64,000 nt of DNA from an uncultured Sulfitobacter sp. (GCF_947500075.1 NZ_CANMQS010000003.1:62001-126000); one strand, 5' to 3'. Numbered from the stretch's first letter, positions 1-8,160 are shown. Made by a program: numbers and translations. Notes: a model not told the origin generated them from the sequence alone.

Positions 1-573
1 GTCGCGCAGCAGCGGGTAGGTCAGAACCTCCGCCGGGTCGGTCAACGCGCCGGACACCAGCGACGGTGCTGCAAACGGATACAGCGGCGCGTCGCTGACC
101 AGTTCAGACAGGGGATACTTGCCGCCCGGGTGCACAAACCGCAGCGCCAGGTCGGTTTCATACCGCTGCACGTCCGCCAGCCGTTTTGACGCCTCAACCC
201 GCACCTCCACCTCCGGATGCAGCGCGTGAAACGATGCCAGTCGCGGGATCAGCCACTTCGCGGCAAAGAGCGGCTCGGCATTGATCCAGACCACCCCTTC
301 GGGGATTTCGGCCATGTCCTCGGTCGCCTGCGCAATCGCCTCCAGTGCCGGGGAGATTTCCGCGAGATAAGCCGCGCCCTCACGGGTCAGCACCAGCCCG
401 CGCGACATCACACGAAACAGCTGCATGCCCAGACGGTCCTCCAACCCGCGCACATGGCGGCTGATGGAGGAATGGCTGACGTTCAGCTCTTCGGCGGCAC
501 GGCTGAAGCTCTCATGGCGGCCTGCGGCTTCAAAGGCGCGCAGGGCGTTCAGAGGGGGCAAGGGTAAGGACAT
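1..573 (-). CDS. LysR-family transcriptional regulator (GcvA type), 3' end cut by window
   Basis: The first 191 codons of a LysR-type regulator are present; the C-terminus lies beyond base 1. The N-terminus carries the usual winged helix-turn-helix (residues about 5-62, with SFSRAAEELNVSHSSISRH), followed by the start of the substrate-binding domain, which has the VWINAEPLFAAKWLIPRL stretch typical of GcvA-like members. The ATG at 573 starts directly before the conserved PLPPLNALRAFEAAGRH. It is transcribed away from the DUF1127 gene at 740, 166 bp away, so that small gene is a candidate target. The effector cannot be read from the sequence. Confidence 0.9.
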   Translation of the reverse strand, partial: MSLPLPPLNALRAFEAAGRHESFSRAAEELNVSHSSISRHVRGLEDRLGMQLFRVMSRGLVLTREGAAYLAEISPALEAIAQATEDMAEIPEGVVWINAEPLFAAKWLIPRLASFHALHPEVEVRVEASKRLADVQRYETDLALRFVHPGGKYPLSELVSDAPLYPFAAPSLVSGALTDPAEVLTYPLLRD

Positions 574-739
574 CGCCCATCTGTGCGTTTTAGGCACATG
601 TGGTGTCAAGCAATTGTCTTTGTGGCCGTCAGGCGATTCAGCGATAATGAAGGCAGGATAACCCAACCATACTGGACCCAGACCAATGACCTTTGCAGAG
701 GCGAACACGCATGTGCGTGACCGGGAAAGATGTGCCGAA

Positions 740-916
740 ATGACATATATCAAACACCTTCTGGCGGGCTGGAACCGCTGGCGCGCCCACCTGCGCCACC
801 CCCACATCCGCGATCTGTCGGCGCATCACGCCCGTGACATCGGCCTCACGGAGGCCGACATGGCCCGCCACACCCACCAGCATCCGTCCCAGACCACCCA
901 TCACCCGCGCGGTTGA
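740..916 (+). CDS. DUF1127-type small protein
   Basis: A 58-residue basic protein. Residues 22-40 (IRDLSAHHARDIGLTEADM) match the DUF1127 (YjiS-like) core, in which a helical LSxxxxRDIGLT segment is conserved. An upstream ATG at 686 in the same frame would add 18 residues; the 740 start gives the usual compact DUF1127 layout. Family members are small basic proteins; some have been linked to phosphate, RNA metabolism or stress. The His/Pro-rich tail is probably disordered. It lies divergent from the LysR gene. Function here is unknown. Confidence 0.65.
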   Translation: MTYIKHLLAGWNRWRAHLRHPHIRDLSAHHARDIGLTEADMARHTHQHPSQTTHHPRG

Positions 917-951
917 GGCGGCTTTCCCTTGCACCGCGCGCGCGGTATGAC

Positions 952-1296
952 ATGGCCATGACAGCCCCGCTTGATCAGGTCTTTGCCGCCCTTGCCGATC
1001 CCACCCGCCGTGCGATCCTTGCGATGCTCTTGGAGGATGATATGGCCGTCACGGACGTGGCCGATCCGTTTGACATGTCACTGGCGGCGATCTCCAAACA
1101 CCTTGGCGTTCTCACAACCGCTGGTCTGATCTCTCAGGAGAAACGCGGGCGGGTGAAATGGTGCAAGCTGGAACCCGACGCGATGCGCGATGCCTCCATC
1201 TGGATGCAGGGGTTTGGCCAGTTCGAACCCGTCAATCTGGACGCGTTTGAGCGGTTTCTGGCGGCGGAACTGCCGGATCCCCCGGCGAAACCCTGA
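952..1296 (+). CDS. ArsR-family winged-helix regulator
   Basis: A 114-residue (or 112 from the ATG at 958) helix-turn-helix protein. LDQVFAALADPTRRAILAML and the recognition helix region MSLAAISKHLGVLTTAGLISQEKRGR are classic for the metal-independent SdpR-like subgroup of ArsR. I see no CxC metal motif. Its last 65 bases overlap the convergent transporter gene at 1232-2182, so the two transcripts would be antisense to each other at their ends. The target is not apparent; in this subgroup it is often an adjacent gene. Confidence 0.85.
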   Translation: MAMTAPLDQVFAALADPTRRAILAMLLEDDMAVTDVADPFDMSLAAISKHLGVLTTAGLISQEKRGRVKWCKLEPDAMRDASIWMQGFGQFEPVNLDAFERFLAAELPDPPAKP

Positions 1297-2182
1297 CCGC
1301 CGGGCTGTCATCGCGCAGCAGCATCAAGAGCGCGGCAACCGTCAGGGCCACCCCCACCAGCACCAGCGCCACCGGCGCGCCGCCGCCCAGCATGATCTCC
1401 CACACGATCACCCATGAGGGCGTCAGGTACGTGTAGGCCATGACCTTGGCGGACGGCAGGCGCATCGTGGCGTATTGCACCAGCACCACCGTGATCGCCG
1501 TGGCAAAAACGCAGGTATAGAACAGCGTCACCCAGACGCGGCCAGGCAGCGCAGTCCACTCAACCGCCATCAGCACAGGCCAGGCGTAGAGCATCAACAG
1601 GATGCCCCCCGCGACCGTGGTGCCAAAGGACAGGATCACCGCCGTCTCCCCCCGGTTCAGGCGGGCGACCATGGGCGTGTAGATCGCATGCGCGATGCAG
1701 CCGACGAAATAGATCATCTCCCCCTGCCCCACATCAAAGGCCGCAAAAGCCGCGAAATCCGCGCGGAAAATCACCCAAAGCGCGCCGATCCCGCCAATGC
1801 CCAGCGCTGTGGCCATGCGTGCGGTCAGGATCTGCCGCAGCAGCATCCAGCCAAAGAGCGCGGACATCAGTGGCACCAGCGTGAACACCGCCGCCGCCGA
1901 CACCGGTGGCGCGGTCTTCAGCCCCTCGAACATCAGCACAAAGTAGACGCCGAACAGCCCCCCCAGGACCGCGAACCGCCAGGGCGCGGCAAAGCTGCCC
2001 TTGGGCGCACCACCCCGTTGCCAGACCAACAGCCCCAGCAGCACAGAGGCCAGCACGAACCGTACAGCGGTGAACGCCGCCGGATCAATGTCATTGGCAG
2101 ACCGCGAACCCAGTGAAAACGACCCCGCCACCAGCGCCGAAAATGCCAGCATCGCCAGATGTCCGCGTGCCGCAGGGCTCAT
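1232..2182 (-). CDS. EamA-type DMT superfamily transporter
   Basis: A 316-residue inner-membrane protein with about ten hydrophobic segments arranged as two EamA repeats (for example AMLAFSALVAGSFSLG near the N-terminus and a second repeat after residue 170). The drug/metabolite transporter superfamily typically exports amino acids, nucleobases or metabolites. The ATG at 2182 overlaps the stop of the upstream LysR gene by 4 nt, so the two are co-translated and the LysR may control it. The Pro-rich tail of about 25 residues runs into the convergent ArsR gene. Substrate unknown. Confidence 0.85.
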   Translation of the reverse strand: MSPAARGHLAMLAFSALVAGSFSLGSRSANDIDPAAFTAVRFVLASVLLGLLVWQRGGAPKGSFAAPWRFAVLGGLFGVYFVLMFEGLKTAPPVSAAAVFTLVPLMSALFGWMLLRQILTARMATALGIGGIGALWVIFRADFAAFAAFDVGQGEMIYFVGCIAHAIYTPMVARLNRGETAVILSFGTTVAGGILLMLYAWPVLMAVEWTALPGRVWVTLFYTCVFATAITVVLVQYATMRLPSAKVMAYTYLTPSWVIVWEIMLGGGAPVALVLVGVALTVAALLMLLRDDSPAVRVSPGDPAVPPPETAQTRPD

Positions 2183-3057
2183 ACAGATTGCCCGCGCAGG
2201 TGGTCCTTGATGAACCCCAGCAGCGCCTGCACCTTGCTGGTGCGGTGCAGATCGACATGGGTGACCAGCCACAGCGGGCCCACCCATTCCGGGCGCGGCG
2301 GGTGGATCTGGACAAGGTCGGGATGGCTTTCGGCCAGCGCCACGCCCATGAAGCCGATCCCCGCCCCCGACAGCAGGGCCGCATCCGCCACATGGCTTTC
2401 GGTGCAGCGGAATGTGACCGCCTCCAGCGGCACGTTCTCACGCAGCCAGATGTACTGCGGCGCGCGGCTGTTGCTGTCATCGGCCCCGATAAAGCGGTGT
2501 TTGGCGTAATCTTCCGGCCCTTCGGGCATGCCGAATTTCTCAACGTAGCTGCGGCTGGCGTAGGGGGCCATCGACATATCCGCCAGCGGCTGGACGACAT
2601 TGTCGGGCTGATCGGGTGCGGTGCCTGCGCGGATCGCCACATGTGCCTCCCCGTATTCCAGCCGGAACAGGCGGTCCCCGGTCAGATACCGCAGGATCAC
2701 GTCCGGGTAAGCGTCTTGAAACGCGGTCAGCAGCGGCACCATCATCCGCGACATCGACGCAAGCGAGGTCACCACCAGCTCTCCCGACACATCGGCGCCG
2801 CGCCCCTTGATGCGCCCGGCCAGCTGGCTGAACTGGTCATCCGTGGTTTGCGCCACCCGCAACAGGTCCTGACCGGCTTCGGTCGGCGTGTACCCGCGCG
2901 CATGGCGCTGGAACAGCTTGACGCCCAACTGCCCTTCCAGCGCATCGATATGGCGGATCACCGTGGCATGATGCACGCCCAGCACTTCCGCCGCACCGCT
3001 GACGGTGCCATTGCGGGCAACCTGATAGGCGGTTCGAATTTCATCCCAGTTTTCCAT
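2179..3057 (-). CDS. LysR-family transcriptional regulator
   Basis: A 292-residue LTTR: HTH in residues 5-65 (AYQVARNGTVSGAAEVLGVHHATVIRHIDALEGQLG), then a periplasmic-binding-protein-like effector domain. The ATG at 3057 was chosen because the HTH begins right after it (MENWDEIRTAYQ). It is divergent from azoR, with 103 bp between the start codons and a candidate operator at 3104-3121. It is also translationally coupled to the downstream EamA transporter (ATGA overlap). The arrangement suggests it controls azoR and the exporter, perhaps in response to a quinone or azo-type electrophile; that is inference. Confidence 0.9.
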   Translation of the reverse strand: MENWDEIRTAYQVARNGTVSGAAEVLGVHHATVIRHIDALEGQLGVKLFQRHARGYTPTEAGQDLLRVAQTTDDQFSQLAGRIKGRGADVSGELVVTSLASMSRMMVPLLTAFQDAYPDVILRYLTGDRLFRLEYGEAHVAIRAGTAPDQPDNVVQPLADMSMAPYASRSYVEKFGMPEGPEDYAKHRFIGADDSNSRAPQYIWLRENVPLEAVTFRCTESHVADAALLSGAGIGFMGVALAESHPDLVQIHPPRPEWVGPLWLVTHVDLHRTSKVQALLGFIKDHLRGQSV

Positions 3058-3103
3058 TTGGGCACCTGTGCAATTTTCAACATAAGCTGCGCTATTGTCG
3101 CCG

Positions 3104-3121
3104 TTGCGTTCATAAATGCAA
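3104..3121. promoter_or_regulatory. Candidate LysR operator between the LysR gene and azoR
   Basis: The sequence TTGCGTT-CATA-AATGCAA is an imperfect inverted repeat (6 of 7 positions pair) and fits the T-N11-A shape of LysR binding sites. It lies 40 bp before the azoR start and 47 bp from the LysR start. Confidence 0.4.
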
Positions 3122-3160
3122 GGGTCAATATCAAGGGCAGACATTAGGAAAGGACACGCC

Positions 3161-3754
3161 ATGAAACTTCTTCGCATTGACAGCTCCGTTGCCACCCAAG
3201 GGTCCGTGACACGTGATCTGACCGATCGCATCATCGCGATGCTGGCCTCGTCGGAGATCACCACCCGTGATCTGGCCCTGACGCCCCTGCCGCAGATCAC
3301 CGAAGACTGGGTCACAGCCCGCGCCACGCCCGAGGCTGACCGCACCGAAGCCCAGCGGGCTGAACTGACCCTTTCGGACGCGCTGGTGGAAGAGATCATG
3401 CAGGCCGATACGCTGGTGATCGGACTGCCGGTCTACAACTTCTCCGTGCCTGCGTCGCTGAAGGCGTGGATTGATCTGGTCGCCCGCGTCGGTGTGACGT
3501 TCCGCTATACGCAAGACGGCCCCGAAGGGTTGCTCAAAGGCAAGCGCGCGATCATCGCGATGGCCTCCGGTGGCACGGCAGCCGGGTCCGACATTGATTT
3601 CGCCAGCGGCTATCTGCGCCATGTGCTGGGTTTTGTGGGCATCACCGATGTCACGCTGGTTGCCGCCGATGCGCTGGCCAGGGACGCGGATGGCACCCTT
3701 GCCCGCGCCCATGCCGCGATTGCGGCCCTGCCTGCGCGGCAAGAGGCGGCTTGA
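3161..3754 (+). CDS. azoR: FMN-dependent NADH-azoreductase
   Basis: A 197-residue flavodoxin-fold protein. It would reduce quinones and azo bonds with NADH through bound FMN in the cytosol. The N-terminal MKLLRIDSS followed by a Ser/Thr-rich loop, and LPVYNFSVPASLKAWIDLVARVG.F.Y with ASGG near residues 128-131, are the FMN and active-site segments of the AzoR/acyl-carrier-protein-phosphodiesterase family. Length is normal (about 200). The ATG at 3161 follows AGGAAAGGA at good spacing. It is divergent from a LysR regulator, a common arrangement for electrophile-responsive quinone reductases. Confidence 0.9.
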   Translation: MKLLRIDSSVATQGSVTRDLTDRIIAMLASSEITTRDLALTPLPQITEDWVTARATPEADRTEAQRAELTLSDALVEEIMQADTLVIGLPVYNFSVPASLKAWIDLVARVGVTFRYTQDGPEGLLKGKRAIIAMASGGTAAGSDIDFASGYLRHVLGFVGITDVTLVAADALARDADGTLARAHAAIAALPARQEAA

Positions 3755-3785
3755 GCCCTCAAAAAGGGCGAAGCATACTGCCGGG

Positions 3786-4295
3786 ATGCGCAGTGATTTC
3801 GGCAAGATGAAAGTGAGTGAGCGCAGCCCGGAGCGGCTGCGCCTGACCTATCTGCAATGGTATCCCGGTGTCCTGATCGGGATCGTGGGGGCTGCGCTGC
3901 TCTTCGCCGGGGTGGATCGGTTGGTGTCGGGCGCTGTTCTGGAAGGCGCCGCCGTGCTGCTGATGGCTGCCCTGCCCGCTTTTGCGATCTGCGCCGTCAC
4001 GACCCGCCGGGTGACGCTGATCCTCGACGCCCCGCTCGGCATCGTGCATGTCCACAATGGCCCGCTGACCCGCCGCAGGGTGCGCAGCGCACCTCTGGCG
4101 ATGCTGCATGGAGCGGAGGAAGAAACCGACCCCCAAAGCCCTTACGCCATGAAACGGGTGCTCCTGATGTTCGAAGACCGCCCGCCCTGGCCCGTCACCC
4201 AGCGCAGCTTCGCAGGCGACGGGCCGCGCCGTGCCGCCACCGTGATCAATACGTGGCTGGCCAGCCACGGCCCTCGTCCGGAGGACACGCCATGA
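3786..4295 (+). CDS. Hypothetical two-TM membrane protein, first of a paralogous pair
   Basis: A 169-residue protein with two transmembrane helices (about residues 20-67) and a C-terminal soluble part in which VTLILDAPLGIVHVHNGPLTRRRVRSAPL reads as beta strands. The next gene encodes the same architecture, with the corresponding stretch TQLILDRPANRIELRRRSLL, so the two are diverged tandem duplicates. The stop overlaps the next ATG by 4 nt (ATGA). An internal ATG at 3807 is an alternative start. The soluble half resembles a PH-like fold of membrane-associated proteins, but I do not recognise a named family. Confidence 0.7.
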   Translation: MRSDFGKMKVSERSPERLRLTYLQWYPGVLIGIVGAALLFAGVDRLVSGAVLEGAAVLLMAALPAFAICAVTTRRVTLILDAPLGIVHVHNGPLTRRRVRSAPLAMLHGAEEETDPQSPYAMKRVLLMFEDRPPWPVTQRSFAGDGPRRAATVINTWLASHGPRPEDTP

Positions 4296-4768
4296 AAGCC
4301 ACCCGCAACACTCCTGATCAGCTGATCCTTGAAAACAACCCGATCTGGCTGGTGGTCTTCATCAACGCCTTTGCGCTGATCTTCATCGCCGTGGGCCTGT
4401 TCATGCTCCCGGACGCGCTGCTGATCGGCATCGCCTTTACCCTTGGCGGTCTGTTGATCGCGGTCGCGTTCAACCTTGCCTTCGCGCGCCGCACCCAGCT
4501 GATCCTCGACCGTCCCGCCAACCGGATTGAGCTGCGCCGCCGGTCGCTGCTGGCCTACTACCGCCAGATCTGGACCATCGCGGACGTCACGGGTGCCACG
4601 GTGCAAACCAGCATGAGCGGCGACAGCCCCACCCACCGGGCCGCGCTGAACGTGCATATCTATGGCCGTGACGAAGTTCATCCGGTGACACTGGTCTATA
4701 CCTCTGGCTCGGGTCCTGCGCAGGCCGTGACACTGATCAACGATTGGCTCAATCAGACCCGCCCGTGA
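4292..4768 (+). CDS. Hypothetical two-TM membrane protein, second of a paralogous pair
   Basis: A 158-residue protein with two adjacent membrane helices (residues about 18-60) and a beta-rich cytosolic domain ending in AVTLINDWLNQ, which matches AATVINTWLA in the upstream paralogue. It is translationally coupled to that gene. The conserved pattern in both (two helices, R-x-LILDxP, then a closing xVINxWL helix) suggests the pair works as a heterodimer. No function is known to me. Confidence 0.7.
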   Translation: MKATRNTPDQLILENNPIWLVVFINAFALIFIAVGLFMLPDALLIGIAFTLGGLLIAVAFNLAFARRTQLILDRPANRIELRRRSLLAYYRQIWTIADVTGATVQTSMSGDSPTHRAALNVHIYGRDEVHPVTLVYTSGSGPAQAVTLINDWLNQTRP

Positions 4769-4786
4769 TTGACAGACCCGCGCGAA

Positions 4787-4936
4787 GGGCCTAAACGGCC
4801 CCTAATTCCCGGAAGCACAGCCTTCCGGTCCCTTGGCATTCAGCCGGGATCGCCCTCAGTCAGCGCGTTGCGCCCACTGGGGCAAACCTGCTTTGCCCCT
4901 TCCGAAACGAAGGGCGGGCAAACCTGCTTTGCCCCG
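4787..4936 (+). repeat. Array of four hairpins upstream of ffh
   Basis: Four perfect short inverted repeats follow one another: GGGCC-TAAAC-GGCCC at 4787-4801, CCGGAAG-CACAGC-CTTCCGG at 4809-4828, GGGGCAAA-CCTGC-TTTGCCCC at 4879-4899 and GGGCAAA-CCTGC-TTTGCCC at 4916-4934. The last two are direct copies of each other with the same loop. No T-run follows any stem, so none is a normal terminator. They occupy most of the 258-bp gap before ffh and could form a structured leader or be a palindromic repeat insertion. Confidence 0.7.
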
Positions 4937-5026
4937 TCCAGTTGGGGTCTTGGCATTTGTGCATTCACGCGGCGCTTCCTACATTGGAGGCATCCCCGCA
5001 ACCGAACCGACGAAAGGGCCTGGCCC

Positions 5027-6523
5027 ATGTTTGAGAACCTCAGCGAACGCCTCTCCGGCGTCTTTGACCGCCTGACCAAGCAAGGCGCGCTGTCTGAAGA
5101 CGATGTGAAAACCGCCCTGCGCGAGGTCCGCGTGGCCCTGCTGGAGGCGGACGTTTCCCTCCCCGTCGCGCGTGATTTCGTCAAAGCGGTGCAGGAACAG
5201 GCCACCGGCCAGGCCGTCACCAAATCCATCACACCGGGCCAGCAGGTCGTCAAGATCGTCCACGACGCGCTCATTGACGTGCTGAAAGGCGAAGGTGAGC
5301 CCGGATCGCTGAAGATCGACAATCCACCCGCACCCCTCCTGATGGTCGGCCTTCAGGGCGGCGGCAAAACCACCACCACCGCGAAACTCGCCAAACGCCT
5401 GACCGAAAAGGAAGGCAAACGCGTGCTGATGGCGTCACTGGACGTGAACCGCCCCGCTGCGATGGAACAACTCGCCATCCTCGGTATGCAGATCGGCGTC
5501 GACACCCTGCCGATTGTCAAAGGCGAAGACCCTGTCGCCATCGCCAAACGCGCCAAAACGCAGGCGGGTCTGGGCGGCTATGACGTCTATATGCTGGATA
5601 CGGCCGGTCGCCTTTCCATCGATGAAGAACTGATGGCCCAGGTCGAAGCCGTCCGTGACGTGGCCAACCCGCGTGAAACCCTGCTGGTGGTCGATGGCCT
5701 GACCGGTCAGGATGCCGTGCATACGGCTGAAAACTTCGACGAACGCATCGGCATCACGGGCGTGGTCCTCACCCGGATGGACGGTGATGGCCGCGGCGGT
5801 GCGGCGCTTTCCATGCGTGCTGTCACCGGCAAACCCATCAAATTCGTCGGTCTCGGCGAGAAAATGGACGCGCTGGAAACCTTCGAGCCTGAGCGCGTCG
5901 CGGGCCGCATCCTCGGCATGGGCGACATCGTGGCCCTCGTGGAAAAAGCGCAGGAAACCATCGAGGCTGAGCAAGCCGAAAAGATGATGAAGCGCATGGC
6001 GAAGGGTCATTTCAATATGAATGACCTCAAGATGCAGCTGGAACAGATGATCAAGATGGGCGGCATGCAGGGCATGATGGGCATGATGCCCGGCATGGGC
6101 AAAATGGCCAAACAGGTCGAGGACGCGGGCCTTGATGACAAGATCCTCAAACAGCAGATCGCTTTGATCCAGTCCATGACCAAGAAGGAACGCGCCAACC
6201 CCGCGCTCCTGCAAGCCTCCCGCAAGAAACGCATCGCGCGCGGTGCGGGCATGGAGGTGTCTGACCTCAACAAGCTGATGAAAATGCACCGTCAAATGTC
6301 CGACATGATGAAGAAGATGGGCAAAATGGGCAAAGGCGGGATGCTCAAGCAAGCCATGAAAGGCATGATGGGCAAAGGCGGGATGGACCCGGCAGCCATG
6401 GCGCAGGGTATGGACCCCAAGGCGCTGGAAGCGGCTGCCCGCCAGATGGGCGGCAAGATGCCCGGCATGGGCGGCGGTATGGGACTGCCTTCCGGGTTGT
6501 CGGGCTTTGGTAAGAAGAAGTGA
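5027..6523 (+). CDS. ffh: Signal recognition particle protein Ffh (SRP54)
   Basis: A 498-residue GTPase that binds the SRP RNA and hydrophobic signal sequences on translating ribosomes and delivers them to FtsY. It has the N domain (residues 1-90), the G domain with GLQGGGKT (108-115), DTAGR (191-195) and TRMDGD (249-254), then the methionine-rich M domain (about 300-440). The tail beyond 440 is extra-rich in Met, Gly and Lys, as in alphaproteobacteria. The ATG at 5027 gives MFENLSERLSGVF, the standard Ffh N-terminus. Its RNA partner lies at 43777-43875. The NIPSNAP gene follows with a GTGA overlap. Confidence 0.98.
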   Translation: MFENLSERLSGVFDRLTKQGALSEDDVKTALREVRVALLEADVSLPVARDFVKAVQEQATGQAVTKSITPGQQVVKIVHDALIDVLKGEGEPGSLKIDNPPAPLLMVGLQGGGKTTTTAKLAKRLTEKEGKRVLMASLDVNRPAAMEQLAILGMQIGVDTLPIVKGEDPVAIAKRAKTQAGLGGYDVYMLDTAGRLSIDEELMAQVEAVRDVANPRETLLVVDGLTGQDAVHTAENFDERIGITGVVLTRMDGDGRGGAALSMRAVTGKPIKFVGLGEKMDALETFEPERVAGRILGMGDIVALVEKAQETIEAEQAEKMMKRMAKGHFNMNDLKMQLEQMIKMGGMQGMMGMMPGMGKMAKQVEDAGLDDKILKQQIALIQSMTKKERANPALLQASRKKRIARGAGMEVSDLNKLMKMHRQMSDMMKKMGKMGKGGMLKQAMKGMMGKGGMDPAAMAQGMDPKALEAAARQMGGKMPGMGGGMGLPSGLSGFGKKK

Positions 6524-6855
6524 TCACCTGCACGCTGACATATCGCATCGACCCCTATCAGGTCGCCGCGTTTGAGACCTATGCAAGGGTCTGGATCCAT
6601 CTGGTCAACCGGATGGGTGGTCAGCATCACGGCTATTTCCTGCCCCATGAAGGGGCCAACGATGTGGCCTGGGCGATGTTCTCTTTCCCCTCGCTCACCG
6701 CTTATGAGACCTACCGCACCGAAATGGCACAAGACGCCGAATGCCAGGCCGCCTTCGCGCACGCGCAAAAAACCCGCTGCATCCTCAGCTATGACCGCAG
6801 CTTCACCCGCCCCGTCCTGGACGGCGCGACCCCGGCGGAACTGGGCCTGATATGA
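6520..6855 (+). CDS. NIPSNAP-family protein
   Basis: A 111-residue ferredoxin-like dimeric alpha/beta barrel protein. TCTLTYRIDPYQVAAFETYARVWIHLVNRMGG and the later FSFPSLTAYETYRTEM are typical of NIPSNAP/EthD-like proteins. Translation starts at a GTG that overlaps the ffh stop by 4 nt. Family function is not well defined; proteins of this fold are monooxygenase-like or stress-related. Its position in the ffh operon is probably incidental. Confidence 0.8.
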   Translation: MITCTLTYRIDPYQVAAFETYARVWIHLVNRMGGQHHGYFLPHEGANDVAWAMFSFPSLTAYETYRTEMAQDAECQAAFAHAQKTRCILSYDRSFTRPVLDGATPAELGLI

Positions 6856-7124
6856 CGCACCCGCTCCCCCATACGCCAACCCGTGATTCTATCCGGGGTC
6901 AAGGATCGCGCAGCGACCAATCTTCGATTGGCTTGTCCTTGAGGCCGGATGGAATCGCATCCCACCCTGGCACAGGTGCATTCAGCGCAGACCTGGCGCT
7001 GAATCACCTCTCAGCAAAAAGGGCTCCCTTCACGCCACACACAGCCTCTCCGCGATTGGCTCACCCCACAACCCGCACCCGGAATGTCGTCGCCCTTCAG
7101 GGCGGCCGCGCGGTCACGCCATGA
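6852..7124 (+). CDS. Doubtful 90-codon frame linking the NIPSNAP and GNAT genes
   Basis: An open frame whose ATG overlaps the NIPSNAP stop by 4 nt and whose TGA overlaps the next ATG by 4 nt, so ribosomes could pass from one gene to the next. The predicted peptide is Ser/Thr/Pro/His-rich, has no recognisable domain, and its first half is encoded by the nested inverted repeat at 6885-6956. It may be a spacer frame rather than a functional protein. If it is not translated, the 265 bp between the genes hold only that repeat. Confidence 0.25.
   Translation: MTHPLPHTPTRDSIRGQGSRSDQSSIGLSLRPDGIASHPGTGAFSADLALNHLSAKRAPFTPHTASPRLAHPTTRTRNVVALQGGRAVTP
6885..6956. repeat. Nested inverted repeat (REP-like element)
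   Basis: Outer arms at 6885-6905 and 6936-6956 are reverse complements with three mismatches (GATTC-ATCCGG--TCAAGGA core). Inside, CCAATC-TTC-GATTGG (6917-6931) forms a second hairpin. The whole would fold into a long interrupted stem of about 72 nt. No T-tract follows. It looks like a dispersed palindromic element inserted between two genes of an operon. Confidence 0.65.
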
Positions 7125-7636
7125 CCACAGCCCCCACCCTCACCACAGACCGCCTGACCCTGAGGCCCCATGTGATGGCGGACTTCGCGCCGCTCTACGC
7201 GCTCTTTGGCTCCGCCCGCGCGCGGTTCATGGATGGCCCTTTCAGCCCCAAACAGATGTGGTACTGGATCGCGTCGGAAGTCGGCAGCTGGTCGCTTCAG
7301 GGCTTTGGCAGCTGGGGCATCGAACGGCGCAGCGATGGCGCTTTCATGGGGCAGTTGGGCATCAACAAACCCCATCATTTTCCCGAAGTGGAAATGGGTT
7401 GGGTGCTGCTGGAAGACTTCGAAGGTCAGGGATACGCCGCTGAGGCCGCGCGCGCAGGCCTCGATTGGGCCTGGGCCAATGGCCATGATACGCTGGTCAG
7501 CTATATTGACCGGCAAAACACCCGTTCCATCGCACTGGCCACCAAACTCGGCGCGGTTCAGGACCCCAACGCCGCCCTGCCCGATGGCGACACCCACAGC
7601 GACACCTTTGTCTACCGACACCGGAGGGCCGGATGA
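7121..7636 (+). CDS. GNAT N-acetyltransferase, RimJ/RimL-like (copy 1)
   Basis: A 171-residue acetyl-CoA-dependent acetyltransferase of the RimJ/RimL type. TDRLTLRPHVMADFAPLYALF opens the fold; the acetyl-CoA loop corresponds to EDFEGQGYAAEAARAGLDWAW (about 106-126), and IDRQNTRSIALATKLGA is the usual NxxSxxxxxKLGF motif. It is the first of three tandem paralogues, each overlapping the next by 4 nt. The substrate could be an N-terminal residue, a small molecule or an antibiotic; this cannot be told. Confidence 0.85.
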   Translation: MTTAPTLTTDRLTLRPHVMADFAPLYALFGSARARFMDGPFSPKQMWYWIASEVGSWSLQGFGSWGIERRSDGAFMGQLGINKPHHFPEVEMGWVLLEDFEGQGYAAEAARAGLDWAWANGHDTLVSYIDRQNTRSIALATKLGAVQDPNAALPDGDTHSDTFVYRHRRAG

Positions 7637-8160
7637 CCACCACCCTCACCATCCCCACGGTGGAGACGGAAAACCTCCGCCTGCGGTGCCCCGACTGGTC
7701 GGATTTCGACGCCTTCGCCGCCTTCCGGATGAGCAACCGCGCCGAACATGTGGGCGGTGCCTGCACCCGCACGCAGGCCTTCGACAAACTGGGTGAGATC
7801 ATCGGCCACTGGCACCTGCGTGGCTATGGCCGCTGGATGGTCGCGGACAAGACAACCGATGCGCCGCTTGGCGTGGTTGGCCTGTTCTTCCCCGACGACT
7901 GGCCAGAGCCTGAAATCGCATGGTCCGTCTTTGAAGCCGCCGAAGGCCGCGGTGTGGCCTATGAAGCCTCCCTTGCCGCGCGGCGCTATGCCTATGACAC
8001 GCTGGGCTGGACCACCGCCATCAGCTGCGTCAGCCCCGGCAACACCCGGTCGGTGGCGCTGGCGCGCCGCTTGGGCTGCACACGGGAAGAGGATTTCACC
8101 ACCCGCGACGGCCTGCACCTTGAGGTCTACCGCCATCCCGCCCCGGAGGATCTGGCATGA
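7633..8160 (+). CDS. GNAT N-acetyltransferase, RimJ/RimL-like (copy 2)
   Basis: A 175-residue paralogue of the flanking genes, sharing the PTVETENLRLR opening, EAAEGRGVAYEASLAARRYAYD acetyl-CoA loop and SPGNTRSVALARRLGC. Acidic position EIAWSVFE replaces the EMGWVLLE of copy 1. It is translationally coupled on both sides (ATGA). The high similarity of the N-terminal leader between copies 2 and 3 (PTVETExxRL) suggests that this pair is the more recent duplication. Confidence 0.85.
   Translation: MTTTLTIPTVETENLRLRCPDWSDFDAFAAFRMSNRAEHVGGACTRTQAFDKLGEIIGHWHLRGYGRWMVADKTTDAPLGVVGLFFPDDWPEPEIAWSVFEAAEGRGVAYEASLAARRYAYDTLGWTTAISCVSPGNTRSVALARRLGCTREEDFTTRDGLHLEVYRHPAPEDLA

Noticed and set aside
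1232-1296. The 65-bp convergent overlap of the ArsR and DMT genes as a sign of a misplaced stop or frameshift
   Set aside because: Both proteins have plausible ends and family-typical lengths; the overlap is in variable tails.
5435-6352. A 305-codon minus-strand frame opposite ffh, rich in His, Ala and Leu
   Set aside because: It mirrors the Met/Lys-rich ffh codons and has no domain or ribosome site.
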